16,523 nucleotides of DNA. Origin: Bacteroidales bacterium UBA4243. GTDB lineage: Bacteria; Bacteroidota; Bacteroidia; Bacteroidales; F082. The position numbers and the translations under genes are program-made. Shown in pieces: positions 7,364 through 14,119 of this stretch. Location: NCBI GenBank assembly GCA_002396205.1, contig DGXB01000040.1, positions 1 to 16,523 of the forward strand, read 5' to 3'. The notes beneath the pieces are model-generated. The model was not told where the DNA came from, did no database searches, and saw only the letters and a program-made list of their open reading frames with translations. Every line of letters starts with the position of its first letter. Positions within the stretch are counted from its first letter, which is position 1.

Positions 7364-7521
7364 TTTCTTTGTCGTGCCTAACGCTAATTTGCGTGTGGTG
7401 AACATATTAGAAAAGGCGTTGCACTAACGTTCAGACTCCCGCGCTTTTTCTTTTGTGTTTCGGCTGACAATGGGTTTAACAAAAGGTATTGGGAGCCTAC
7501 CGAAAACATGAGAAAACATCA
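7364..7521 (+). promoter_or_regulatory. Weak promoter box and about 150-nt leader of the GQTFG gene
   Basis: TTTCTTTG at 7364-7371 is a one-mismatch TAnnTTTG box with TTTT 19 nt before it. The leader to the ATG at 7522 contains inverted repeats: ACGC-TAATTT-GCGT (7381-7394), AACGC (7380-7384) that could instead pair with GCGTT (7416-7420), and TGTTTCGG (7456-7463) against CCGAAAACA (7500-7508). The alternative pairing could regulate translation, but I recognise no known riboswitch class. Confidence 0.3.
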
Positions 7522-8034
7522 ATGAAGTCTAAAATGAAATCTCATCTATGGTTGATGATTTTGGCTGGATTGTTGTTGCCTATTGCGCTCTCCGCTCAAC
7601 ATCAAAACGGAGGAATGTTTGGCAATTCTTCATTTGAGTCTTCAGAGGGTCTGCTGGGAAGAAGAGGGACATCGCAAGGTAGCCTTTCGGGGCAGACTTT
7701 TGGCAATGGAAACGCAAATGGTGGCCTTAACGGCCAAACTTTCGGAGCCGGATCATCAGCTGGGAATTTGTTCGGCCAAACTTTTGGATCGGGGACAACA
7801 ATCGGGAATTTGTTCGGCCAAACTTTTGGCGTTGGAACCATCTATGGTGAAACGAACGGTAATCTGTCGGGCCAGACTTTTGGTTCGGGAAATGCCAACG
7901 GTGGCATCACTGGACAAACATTTGGCGCACCCTTGGGCAGCGGCATGATGGTCATGCTTGCTGCTGTGGCTTGTTATTCAGCATTTAAAACAAAGAAAAA
8001 ACACAATCAAAACAGAAAGGATAAACAATTATGA
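7522..8034 (+). CDS. Secreted GQTFG-repeat protein with C-terminal membrane anchor
   Basis: A 170-residue protein: signal peptide (residues 1-25, ending IALSA before QHQNGG), a Gly/Asn/Ser-rich body with six copies of G-x-[LI]-x-GQTFG (GQTFG at 57, 71, 85, 99, 117, 131), then APLGSG, a hydrophobic segment MMVMLAAVACYSAF (142-155) and a basic tail KTKKKHNQNRKDK. Five repeat steps are 14 residues, one is 18. The motif-helix-basic ending looks like a C-terminal sorting or anchoring signal; from memory small Bacteroidales proteins with this 'PLGSG' ending are common, but I know no named pathway for it. A TTG at 7489 is in frame; I chose the ATG at 7522 before the signal peptide (ATG 7534 is also possible). 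Its TGA overlaps the next ATG (ATGA), so the two are coupled. Confidence 0.82.
   Translation: MKSKMKSHLWLMILAGLLLPIALSAQHQNGGMFGNSSFESSEGLLGRRGTSQGSLSGQTFGNGNANGGLNGQTFGAGSSAGNLFGQTFGSGTTIGNLFGQTFGVGTIYGETNGNLSGQTFGSGNANGGITGQTFGAPLGSGMMVMLAAVACYSAFKTKKKHNQNRKDKQL
7678..7926 (+). repeat. GQTFG repeat array within the coding region
   Basis: Six units of 42 nt (one of 54) encode G-x-[LI]-x-GQTFG-x-G-x3. Units 3 and 4 share the identical stretch GGGAATTTGTTCGGCCAAAC at the DNA level, and units 1 and 5 share GGAAATGCCAACGG-like DNA, so recent duplication or conversion among units is likely. Confidence 0.8.
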
Positions 8035-9341
8035 AAACAACTAAGACACTCTTATTGGCATTGTTGTGCTTGGCCATCATGACACAATGCAAAAAGGAAC
8101 AACCGACCACCGAAGTCGGAACAGTGGCCATTTCGTTGACGCTTAATGGTGACGGAGGAACCCGTGTGGAAGTGAATACAGGTACAGGTGCGGTCACCTA
8201 TCAACCGGGCGATGTGATTTATGTGGCCAGCGGAGGCAAATACATTGGCACGTTGCAGAATAACGGCACCAACTTCAATGGCAACATCACGAATCCTGTT
8301 GTAGGCCAGCCGCTTCATTTCTTTTTCTTGGGCAACAAGGTTCCTTTGGAGGACCTTGTGGCTGGTGCCACGGAATCGTGTTCGGTGCTTATCGGCAACC
8401 AAAAAGACGGTCTGCCTGTGATAGAATATGCACCGTCCAACGAAACGTATTCGGCTACCACTTCGGCATATACCGCAATGCTGCTTAACAAATGCGCCTT
8501 GGTGAAGTTCAATGTCACCACTACTTCAGAAGCGCCCATTTGCATTACGGGGATGAAGAACAAGGTTACGGTTGATTTCGCCACCAACACGCTGACACCG
8601 AGTATGGAAGGCGAAGGAGTGATCACCTTGCCGGCGGGTGAAGGCGAGAAATGGGCCATTCTTTTGCCGCAAGGAGCAATGGAGGCTGGCGCTGAAGGCA
8701 CTGCCTATTCCGAAGACGGTGGCTGGACAGGTTCGCGCAGCGCGATGCCCAATATCGTTGAGAACGGTTACCTCGTTTCGGGGATTGCTGTCAATGTGTC
8801 CACTTATGTGCCTCAATATGTTAACCTTGGCTTGCCGAGCGGCACACTGTGGGCTACTTGTAATTTAGGCGCAACAACACCCGAAGGCTTTGGCGATTGT
8901 TTTGCTTGGGGCGAGACAGAGACTAAGACGGAGTTCACTGAATCGACATACCGCTTTTATAATGGACCTGGGTCTTATACGAAGTACAATACTTCTGATG
9001 GCTTGACCCAACTCCAGCCAGAAGATGATGCAGCTACGGCGAATTGGGGCAGCCAATGGCGTATGCCTACAAGTGCAGAGTGGCAAGAGTTGATCGGCCA
9101 AACTGTGCAATTATATACAACTCTAAATGGAGTGAATGGAATGTTGTGTACAGGAAGAAACGGTAATAGTGTTTTCTTCCCTGATACATCTAGAATAACT
9201 GGTTTGTATGGTGCCTATTGGTCAAATAAGTTATCAACTAGCGTTTCATCGGCGTATTTTTATCTTCTGATGGGGGAGGAATTATATGAGACGACTCGTA
9301 GTGATGGTTTGTCAATCCGTCCTGTGCATGTAGCTGAGTAA
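8031..9341 (+). CDS. Lipoprotein with fimbrillin-like N-terminal region and FISUMP domain
   Basis: A 436-residue protein. Residues 1-20 are a lipoprotein-type signal ending TQCKK with Cys20; Gln before the Cys is unusual for a classic lipobox but frequent, in my recollection, in Bacteroidales. Residues about 28-258 (VAISLTLNGDGGTRVEV, YQPGDVIYVASGG, ALVKFNVTT, WAILLPQG) resemble fimbrillin-like (FimA/Mfa) surface lipoproteins. Residues 263-436 form a FISUMP domain (Fibrobacter succinogenes major paralogous domain): YVNLGLPSGTLWATCNLGA, FGDCFAWGE, WGSQWRMPTSAEWQEL and the closing LSIRPV. FISUMP proteins are surface-exposed and of unknown function. The start overlaps the GQTFG gene's stop. The last about 240 nt are clearly more AT-rich than the rest. 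Confidence 0.88.
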   Translation: MKTTKTLLLALLCLAIMTQCKKEQPTTEVGTVAISLTLNGDGGTRVEVNTGTGAVTYQPGDVIYVASGGKYIGTLQNNGTNFNGNITNPVVGQPLHFFFLGNKVPLEDLVAGATESCSVLIGNQKDGLPVIEYAPSNETYSATTSAYTAMLLNKCALVKFNVTTTSEAPICITGMKNKVTVDFATNTLTPSMEGEGVITLPAGEGEKWAILLPQGAMEAGAEGTAYSEDGGWTGSRSAMPNIVENGYLVSGIAVNVSTYVPQYVNLGLPSGTLWATCNLGATTPEGFGDCFAWGETETKTEFTESTYRFYNGPGSYTKYNTSDGLTQLQPEDDAATANWGSQWRMPTSAEWQELIGQTVQLYTTLNGVNGMLCTGRNGNSVFFPDTSRITGLYGAYWSNKLSTSVSSAYFYLLMGEELYETTRSDGLSIRPVHVAE

Positions 9342-9425
9342 TAATACTTTGCTTCTGACATTTGCAATTCGGAAGGCAAGAATATCAGCATTTTCAATGC
9401 GAGAACAAATGCGGTTGCCGTGCTA

Positions 9426-9467
9426 CGACAGCCCTACAACCACACCGTTGGGGTTGCAGGGCTGTCG
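9426..9467. repeat. 42-nt near-perfect hairpin
   Basis: CGACAGCCCTACAACC (9426-9441) pairs with GGTTGCAGGGCTGTCG (9452-9467) with a single mismatch (A9436/C9457) and a 10-nt loop. No T run follows on the plus strand, so it is not a classic terminator. It looks like a REP-type or MITE-like palindromic unit; no transposase is within the window. Confidence 0.65.
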
Positions 9468-9554
9468 CATTGACTCGCTTCGCGTCGTCGAATCTTTCGA
9501 TTTGTGGCAGCCGCAGATTCAAGCGCAGGTATTTGGATGAAATGGATACTAACC

Positions 9555-9694
9555 TGTCGGAAATTCCGACAAGTTTGTCCTTTTGTCTTAGAGAAAAATC
9601 GGTATGTCCGATTTTCTTCAGTTGTTGCAAATTATGCAATAACATCTGGACTATTTTCATTCTGGAAGCTGTCAGTAGTTCGGAAAAACCGAAC
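9555..9694. repeat. Series of four palindromes with 5-nt centres
   Basis: Three palindromes share TCGG-N5-CCGA: TGTCGG-AAATT-CCGACA (9555-9571), an 8-bp-arm copy AAAATCGG-TATGT-CCGATTTT (9595-9615) and GTTCGG-AAAAA-CCGAAC (9678-9694). A fourth, TTGCA-AATTA-TGCAA (9625-9639), has the same 5-nt centre. Arms differ outside the core but remain complementary, which suggests selection for pairing or for binding of a dimeric protein. Confidence 0.6.
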
Positions 9695-9727
9695 ATCTTA
9701 TCATGGCGTTGGTTTTTCCATAATCCA

Positions 9728-9759
9728 AAAAGCCCCAAGACCAAGTTCCTGGGGCTTTT
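9728..9759 (-). terminator. Terminator of the C25 peptidase gene, possibly bidirectional
   Basis: AAAAGCCCCA (9728-9737) pairs perfectly with TGGGGCTTTT (9750-9759) around a 12-nt loop. Read on the minus strand the stem ends in GGGGCTTTTT, 41 nt after the stop at 9801, a good intrinsic terminator. The plus strand also ends in TTTT, so it may catch transcripts from the FISUMP side. Confidence 0.8.
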
Positions 9760-9800
9760 CTGACATAAAGGAAAGACGTTGCGTCTGTGTTTCGATATAC

Positions 9801-12098
9801 TTATTGCTTAACCATCTTCATCGTTCTCGCGCCGCTCTCGCTCTTCACCGTGACGAAATACACGCCTTCGCTGAGGTTTTCAATGTTGAGGGTGGTCAGG
9901 CCGCTGGCGGCGGTGTGGTGCACCGTCTGGCCAAGGCTGTTGACCACAACAATGTCGCAATTTGCCTCTGGCAAATTGATCGTAAACTGTCCTTCGTTGG
10001 GGTTGGGGTAAATGTTCACGTCGGCCATGGCGTTTTCGGCAGTGGCGGTGAGGTCGAAGACGATGCTCTGCGGCCATGCGTCGCAGCCGGTGACGATGAG
10101 GTTCATGCCATCGGCCAACTCGACAGGCTCGCCAAACTCGATGACGGCCAAGCCGTTCTCGTCGGTGTAGGCCACGCCAAGCAGTTCTTCGCCGTCGAAG
10201 AGGGCGCAGCGGAAGTTCTTCAGGCCTTCGCCGTTGTCGTTGGTCACGTTGACGTCAAGCGTGGTGACAGCTTCGGTGACCACGGGCAAGGAGTAGTCCA
10301 CTTTGGGCGTGAACGGCTCGTCGTGCCAGGCACTGACGGCCACGTCGCCCATCATGTTGAGGTCGTAGAAGTTCCAACGCAGGGCACCTTCTTCCCATTG
10401 GCCAGGGGCATTTACCCAAGGCGCGGTGGCGATTTTGCTTTCTCTCAAAGCCATGCCGCCGTAGGGGATGCGGTCGTTGTAGTAGGCGTCTTCCGTCTCG
10501 CGGTGCAGGTGGATGGCTGGACCCTCGGTCTGGCCTTCGTTGAACCAGCCGTAGCGCGAGTTGCCGAAGGTAGCCACAGCAAAGTTGCTGATCTTGGTCA
10601 TCAGTTCAAGGATGCAGTCGCTGCTGAAGTCGCCGCAGATGCAGCCCGAGGTGTGGAAGAAGGTGTAGTTGTGGTCGATGCCGTTGGCGCCACTGAATTG
10701 GCTGTCGGTGATGTTGCTGTTGGTCCAGCCGGCCACGTAGTTGGTGTTGGCGTGACCGTCGTGGTGCACATATTGTGCGCCTTGGTTGATGGCGTTGCGC
10801 AGACGGCTGCCGCTCCAGTTGCCTTCCTCTTCGTAGAGGCGGGTGAAGTCGTAGTCCTCGGGAATGCCGGTAGTGGTGTAGCCGTTGTCGTCATGCGTTC
10901 CGATGAGCAGTTCAAGGTATTGGCTTCCAACGCTGTACGGGTCGTCATAAAGAAATTCGCCGCCCATGATGACCTTGCGGAACTCGCCAAGCACGGGTTC
11001 GGCCTGGTAGGTGAAGGTCTTGTGGAGCATGTTGTTCAGCTCGCCTTGGTTGCTGAAGCACATACGGCCGATGCCCAACTCGGGCAGCAGGTCGTCTTCG
11101 CCAATCTCGCCCCATTTGTTGTCGTTGTTGTCGTTCCAGGTGCCGTCAAGGCAGGCGTAGTACATGTCGGCGGGGATGCCGCTGTCGGTCATGTGGCTAC
11201 CGCCGCTGAGCACGTCGCAGTAGAAGCCGCGATAGGGAATGGCAGGCACGTCGCCGGCGAGGTTCACCATCATGATGCCGTTCTCTTCGTATTCCTGAAT
11301 GATGTAGTTGCGTAGCTTCTCTTGGTTGTCGCGGCCTTCCATGCTGCCGATGATGTCGGAGAGATCGGCGACGCGGACGCGCAGGCCACGGTTTTGGTAG
11401 AAAGTGACATATTCGTCAAAAGCGCTGACGTAGGGCGTGGTGGTGACCACAAGCAGGTCGTAACCGCCAACAGAGCGGCCACGGGTGTTGTAGTTTTCAA
11501 GCATTTCAGGGTTTTGGGCCAAACTCTTGACGCGCTGGGCATTGCCGCCCGTGAGCCACAGCTTGCGGCTTTGGTCGGCCTTAGAGGCAGTGGTGGTGAC
11601 GCGCACGGTGGCTTTGGTGGCGTATCTCACTTCGCCCGTGCCAGGCACATATTGTACGGGAGTGAAGGCCGAGAAGGCGAAACCGACACCATTGAGGTAT
11701 TGCGTGCTCAGCTTGCCGTAAGCTTGGGCAGGGTAGACGCTCTTGGAGGCATAAAGGGCCTCGTCTTTCTCAAACTGGCGGCGCACAGGGTCGGAGTAGG
11801 TGCGGGCCGATTGGTACGGGAATAGGTTGTGCGAGCCTGCAATCGTTTGGAAATCGGAGAGTTCCACCTCGATGGCAACGGCCTCTTGGCCTTGTGGCAG
11901 CATCAGACTGATGCTTTGCCAGGGCAGCGAGGGCTGACCTGCGATAGCGCTTTGCATACAGTTGTCGAATTGGATTTGTTCGTAGCCTTGGATTTGGCTC
12001 ACGTTGGGTTGACCGAAATAGTAGGTCTTTTCGATGGTCTGAGCCGTGGCAAACAGGCTGGCCATCAGGCATAAAGCGATTAAACTAAGCTTTTTCAT
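9801..12098 (-). CDS. Gingipain-like C25 cysteine peptidase with T9SS sorting domain
   Basis: A 765-residue secreted peptidase. Residues 1-20 (MKKLSLIALCLMASLFATAQ) are the signal peptide. A beta-rich propeptide-like region (about 21-210) precedes the C25 domain, which begins near YDLLVVTTTPYVSAFDEYVTFYQNRGLRV. The catalytic His449 lies in HHDGHANTN and Cys486 in HTSGCICGDF, the His-Cys dyad of the gingipain family. After an Ig-like segment, the last about 75 residues (VNIYPNPNEGQF, IVVVNSLGQTV, LSEGVYFVTV, MKMVKQ) are a T9SS type A sorting domain, so the enzyme is exported across the outer membrane. The frame is open 16 codons further up; I took the ATG at 12098 since the signal peptide starts there. 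Specificity (Arg, Lys or other) cannot be read from the sequence. Confidence 0.93.
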   Translation of the reverse strand: MKKLSLIALCLMASLFATAQTIEKTYYFGQPNVSQIQGYEQIQFDNCMQSAIAGQPSLPWQSISLMLPQGQEAVAIEVELSDFQTIAGSHNLFPYQSARTYSDPVRRQFEKDEALYASKSVYPAQAYGKLSTQYLNGVGFAFSAFTPVQYVPGTGEVRYATKATVRVTTTASKADQSRKLWLTGGNAQRVKSLAQNPEMLENYNTRGRSVGGYDLLVVTTTPYVSAFDEYVTFYQNRGLRVRVADLSDIIGSMEGRDNQEKLRNYIIQEYEENGIMMVNLAGDVPAIPYRGFYCDVLSGGSHMTDSGIPADMYYACLDGTWNDNNDNKWGEIGEDDLLPELGIGRMCFSNQGELNNMLHKTFTYQAEPVLGEFRKVIMGGEFLYDDPYSVGSQYLELLIGTHDDNGYTTTGIPEDYDFTRLYEEEGNWSGSRLRNAINQGAQYVHHDGHANTNYVAGWTNSNITDSQFSGANGIDHNYTFFHTSGCICGDFSSDCILELMTKISNFAVATFGNSRYGWFNEGQTEGPAIHLHRETEDAYYNDRIPYGGMALRESKIATAPWVNAPGQWEEGALRWNFYDLNMMGDVAVSAWHDEPFTPKVDYSLPVVTEAVTTLDVNVTNDNGEGLKNFRCALFDGEELLGVAYTDENGLAVIEFGEPVELADGMNLIVTGCDAWPQSIVFDLTATAENAMADVNIYPNPNEGQFTINLPEANCDIVVVNSLGQTVHHTAASGLTTLNIENLSEGVYFVTVKSESGARTMKMVKQ

Positions 12099-12133
12099 AT
12101 CATTTAAATGAATTTGTTCTGAATATTTAGGTG

Positions 12134-12141
12134 CAAAAATA
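12134..12141 (-). promoter_or_regulatory. Bacteroidota -7 box for the C25 peptidase gene
   Basis: The minus strand reads TATTTTTG, matching TAnnTTTG, 36 nt upstream of the ATG at 12098. The open frame upstream of that ATG would begin at 12146, before this box, which supports the shorter start. No clear -33 partner is seen. Confidence 0.55.
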
Positions 12142-12160
12142 CACATATTTATAACATGAA

Positions 12161-12192
12161 GTTGGTGTTTTCAAAAAATACACCTATCTTTG
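12161..12192 (+). promoter_or_regulatory. Bacteroidota promoter for the TSP3 protein gene
   Basis: GTTG (12161-12164, near TTTG) and TATCTTTG (12185-12192) with a 20-nt spacer, 21 nt upstream of the ATG at 12214. It is divergent from the C25 promoter at 12134-12141, about 45 nt away. Confidence 0.65.
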
Positions 12193-12213
12193 CGGCAATA
12201 AAATCCCAGAACC

Positions 12214-13365
12214 ATGAAAAAACACTTGGCACTGTTGCTGTTCCTGCTGGCTCCGGCGGTTTTGCTGGCGCAGGAAGAGGAAGAATGGGGGAAAATAGAA
12301 TACAAGAGTAAAGAGCAAGATGAGTATTATCGTGAAAGGGTGGAGAATTACCAGCCTTGGAAGCCTTTGGATAAAAGCGAAATCCTGAACTACACGAATG
12401 ATTTTTTTGGAATTAAGGAAATTAAGGATTTTACTCCATACCAAAAAGCAGAGGAACATCAAAGGTTTTACTATGAAAGCCTAAGATCGAGGTTTGATTC
12501 TTGTCAGGAACTTGCAGCTAAAGTTGATAAGCGACAGGTCATCAAATACGAAACCAGAGATTCAGTGGAAGTCATTGTGTATAAGAGTTACGAGTTTTTC
12601 CTGGCGTCTGAACCGAGTGTTTATGTGGCTTATTCTTCGGATAATGGTACAAGTTGGAGCTTTTATTATACTGGCATTACGTATTGCCAACCACTTTGCT
12701 TCAAGCCTTTGTCCAAATTGCCTTTGTTTAATGATAAAGGACAATTGCAATTGGAGGTGTGCCTGCTACGCCAAGTTTCACCTTTGACACTGGGGCATGC
12801 GGCTGATTATGAACTTGTAAAAGACGGTCTGGTTGTGACAATTGATTTGTCGACGCTGCGCAAGGATTCTGACGGAGACGGGCTGACGGATATTGAGGAA
12901 TCCAGATTCAAAACAGACCCTTCCAATAGCGACACCGACGGGGACGGAGTTATTGATGGCTTGGACTTGAATCCGAGAATGTCGGTGCCTCGCTCCGAAA
13001 AAACAGCCATTTTCGAGTCCCTTGTTGATGATTATCGTTCAGACACCATCCATATAACAATCCCAGAAATGTGTTATGCAAACGACAAGACCAAACCTGT
13101 ATTGATTGTTACGGACAATCCTGACCTTCAATCTGTTCTGCCACAATCGAAACGGGTTATTGTTTTTTCGACAGTCGAATTTGAAAAAAATGCGAAGTTT
13201 TATTATCCGATGAGAGAACTACATATTTCTCCATTGTTCAAGGTTGATGATGAAGAGGATGCCTATCTTGTTTCCATTACGACGAATAATGGTGGTGATG
13301 AGTATTTAGTTAAACGGATTGGCGATATTTGGAAAAAGGTATGCGTTTCTTCATGGATTTTTTGA
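12214..13365 (+). CDS. Secreted protein with thrombospondin type 3 calcium-binding segment
   Basis: A 383-residue protein with a signal peptide (MKKHLALLLFLLAPAVLLAQ, residues 1-20) followed by an acidic stretch. Residues 218-251 contain two Asp-rich loops, DSDGDGLTDIEE and DTDGDGVIDGLD, the thrombospondin type 3 / EF-hand-like pattern that binds calcium and often acts as a spacer in surface proteins. The N-terminal part (YEFFLASEPSVYVAYSSDNGTSW) looks beta-rich and the C-terminal part (about 255-383) resembles nothing I recognise. There is no T9SS sorting domain and no lipobox, so it is probably periplasmic or released by another route. Base composition is more AT-rich than the flanking genes. 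It has its own promoter 21 nt upstream. Confidence 0.8.
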   Translation: MKKHLALLLFLLAPAVLLAQEEEEWGKIEYKSKEQDEYYRERVENYQPWKPLDKSEILNYTNDFFGIKEIKDFTPYQKAEEHQRFYYESLRSRFDSCQELAAKVDKRQVIKYETRDSVEVIVYKSYEFFLASEPSVYVAYSSDNGTSWSFYYTGITYCQPLCFKPLSKLPLFNDKGQLQLEVCLLRQVSPLTLGHAADYELVKDGLVVTIDLSTLRKDSDGDGLTDIEESRFKTDPSNSDTDGDGVIDGLDLNPRMSVPRSEKTAIFESLVDDYRSDTIHITIPEMCYANDKTKPVLIVTDNPDLQSVLPQSKRVIVFSTVEFEKNAKFYYPMRELHISPLFKVDDEEDAYLVSITTNNGGDEYLVKRIGDIWKKVCVSSWIF

Positions 13366-13430
13366 TGTTTTTTGTGACGATATAATCCAGCCCGCCTGAA
13401 ATTCCTTTAAGCGGGGTGGATAGAAAGTAC

Positions 13431-13471
13431 TATCTTTGCCTCCGTCCCAAAAGCAAAATTCCTTATTTTTG
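13431..13471 (+). promoter_or_regulatory. Two tandem Bacteroidota -7 boxes upstream of bcp
   Basis: TATCTTTG (13431-13438), with TTTA at 13406-13409 as possible -33 at 21 nt, and TATTTTTG (13464-13471) both match TAnnTTTG. The second is 30 nt from the ATG at 13502 and fits the usual short leader. Both boxes lie within or before the longest open frame (from 13436), which argues for the ATG at 13502. Confidence 0.55.
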
Positions 13472-13501
13472 CGCCCAATTGAGTATCCAAACAATCATAC
13501 C

Positions 13502-13945
13502 ATGCTACAAAAAGGAACCAAAGCCCCTTATTTTGAAGGGCAAGACGAAAACGGCAACATCGTGAAACTGAGCGATTTTGCAGGAAAGAAATTAGTGCTT
13601 TACTTCTATCCCAAGGACAGCACTCCGGGCTGTACCGCCGAGGCTTGCAACCTGCGCGACAACTACGAGCGTTTCCTCGCCTTGGGCTACAACGTGCTGG
13701 GTGTCAGCCGCGACAGTGCGAAGTCGCACCAAAACTTCATCGCCAAATACAACCTGCCTTTCCACCTCATCGCCGACACCGACCTGACCATCCTGAAGGC
13801 TTACGAAGCCTGGGGCGAAAAGAAGATGTACGGCAAGGTGACGGAAGGTACACTGCGCACCACTTACGTCATTGACGAAGAGGGCGTTATCATTGATGCC
13901 ATCGGCAAAGTGGATACGAAAAACCATGCGGCACAACTGCTGTAA
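13502..13945 (+). CDS. bcp: Thioredoxin-dependent thiol peroxidase, Bcp-type peroxiredoxin
   Basis: A 147-residue cytoplasmic peroxiredoxin of the Bcp/PrxQ class that reduces hydrogen and organic peroxides with electrons from thioredoxin. The core YFYPKDSTPGCTAEAC carries the peroxidatic Cys44 and, five residues on, the resolving Cys49, the atypical 2-Cys arrangement of this class. The opening LQKGTKAPYFEGQDENGN and the later VLGVSRDSAKSHQNF and GTLRTTYVIDEEG also fit. Length is typical. The open frame begins 22 codons earlier, but those codons overlap promoter boxes and do not match the family, so the start is the ATG at 13502. It stands alone with its own promoter. Confidence 0.96.
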   Translation: MLQKGTKAPYFEGQDENGNIVKLSDFAGKKLVLYFYPKDSTPGCTAEACNLRDNYERFLALGYNVLGVSRDSAKSHQNFIAKYNLPFHLIADTDLTILKAYEAWGEKKMYGKVTEGTLRTTYVIDEEGVIIDAIGKVDTKNHAAQLL

Positions 13946-14062
13946 ATCGTGCAAAGCATATTCATCCCCAAGCATTGGCTTCATTGACTTGTTTCTGGCA
14001 AAAAAGACAATGGTTTCTCGAAAAAAACTATGGATATAGGCATTGGGTAAACCAAAAATGTC

Positions 14063-14070
14063 TATTTTTG
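14063..14070 (+). promoter_or_regulatory. Bacteroidota -7 box for the ATPase gene
   Basis: TATTTTTG matches TAnnTTTG exactly, 46 nt upstream of the ATG at 14117. The -33 element is not obvious. The transcript would start near 14075, within the repeat-rich leader. Confidence 0.6.
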
Positions 14071-14119
14071 CATTGCGAAAAGTTCGTTACGAAAGTTTCG
14101 TTACGAGATTTACGCAATG
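14071..14119 (+). promoter_or_regulatory. Leader with nested inverted and direct repeats
   Basis: CATTGCG (14071-14077) and CGCAATG (14113-14119) form a 7-bp inverted repeat whose right arm contains the ATG at 14117. Between them TTCGTTACGA occurs twice (14083-14092 and 14097-14106), 14 bp apart; each copy contains the palindrome TCGT-T-ACGA. This fits an operator with two half-sites or an RNA fold around the start codon. No known regulator site is recognised. Confidence 0.45.

Larger units (their letters stand above)
9342..9800. other. 459-nt stretch without a convincing gene
   Basis: Between the FISUMP gene and the convergent C25 peptidase gene there is no gene I can support. The stretch holds a 42-nt hairpin (9426-9467), a series of palindromes (9555-9694) and a terminator (9728-9759). 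A minus-strand frame from about 9744 to 9394 stays open for 116 codons and its first half would make a plausible helical protein (MKIVQMLLHNLQQLKK), but the second half reads through the hairpin. It may be a decayed gene or an RNA. Confidence 0.5.

Noticed and set aside
8817..9540. A diversity-generating retroelement with the FISUMP end as variable region
   Set aside because: There is no reverse transcriptase, and I find no template copy of the gene's 3' end in the following stretch.
9504..11315. A 603-codon open frame on the plus strand opposite the C25 peptidase gene
   Set aside because: It is rich in Val, Ala, Gly and His without domains, the usual product of reading GC-rich coding DNA backwards; the minus-strand peptidase explains the region.
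13391..13415. Hairpin CCCGC/GCGGG as terminator of the TSP3 gene
   Set aside because: Only five pairs with a 15-nt loop and no T run follow; too weak to list as a feature.
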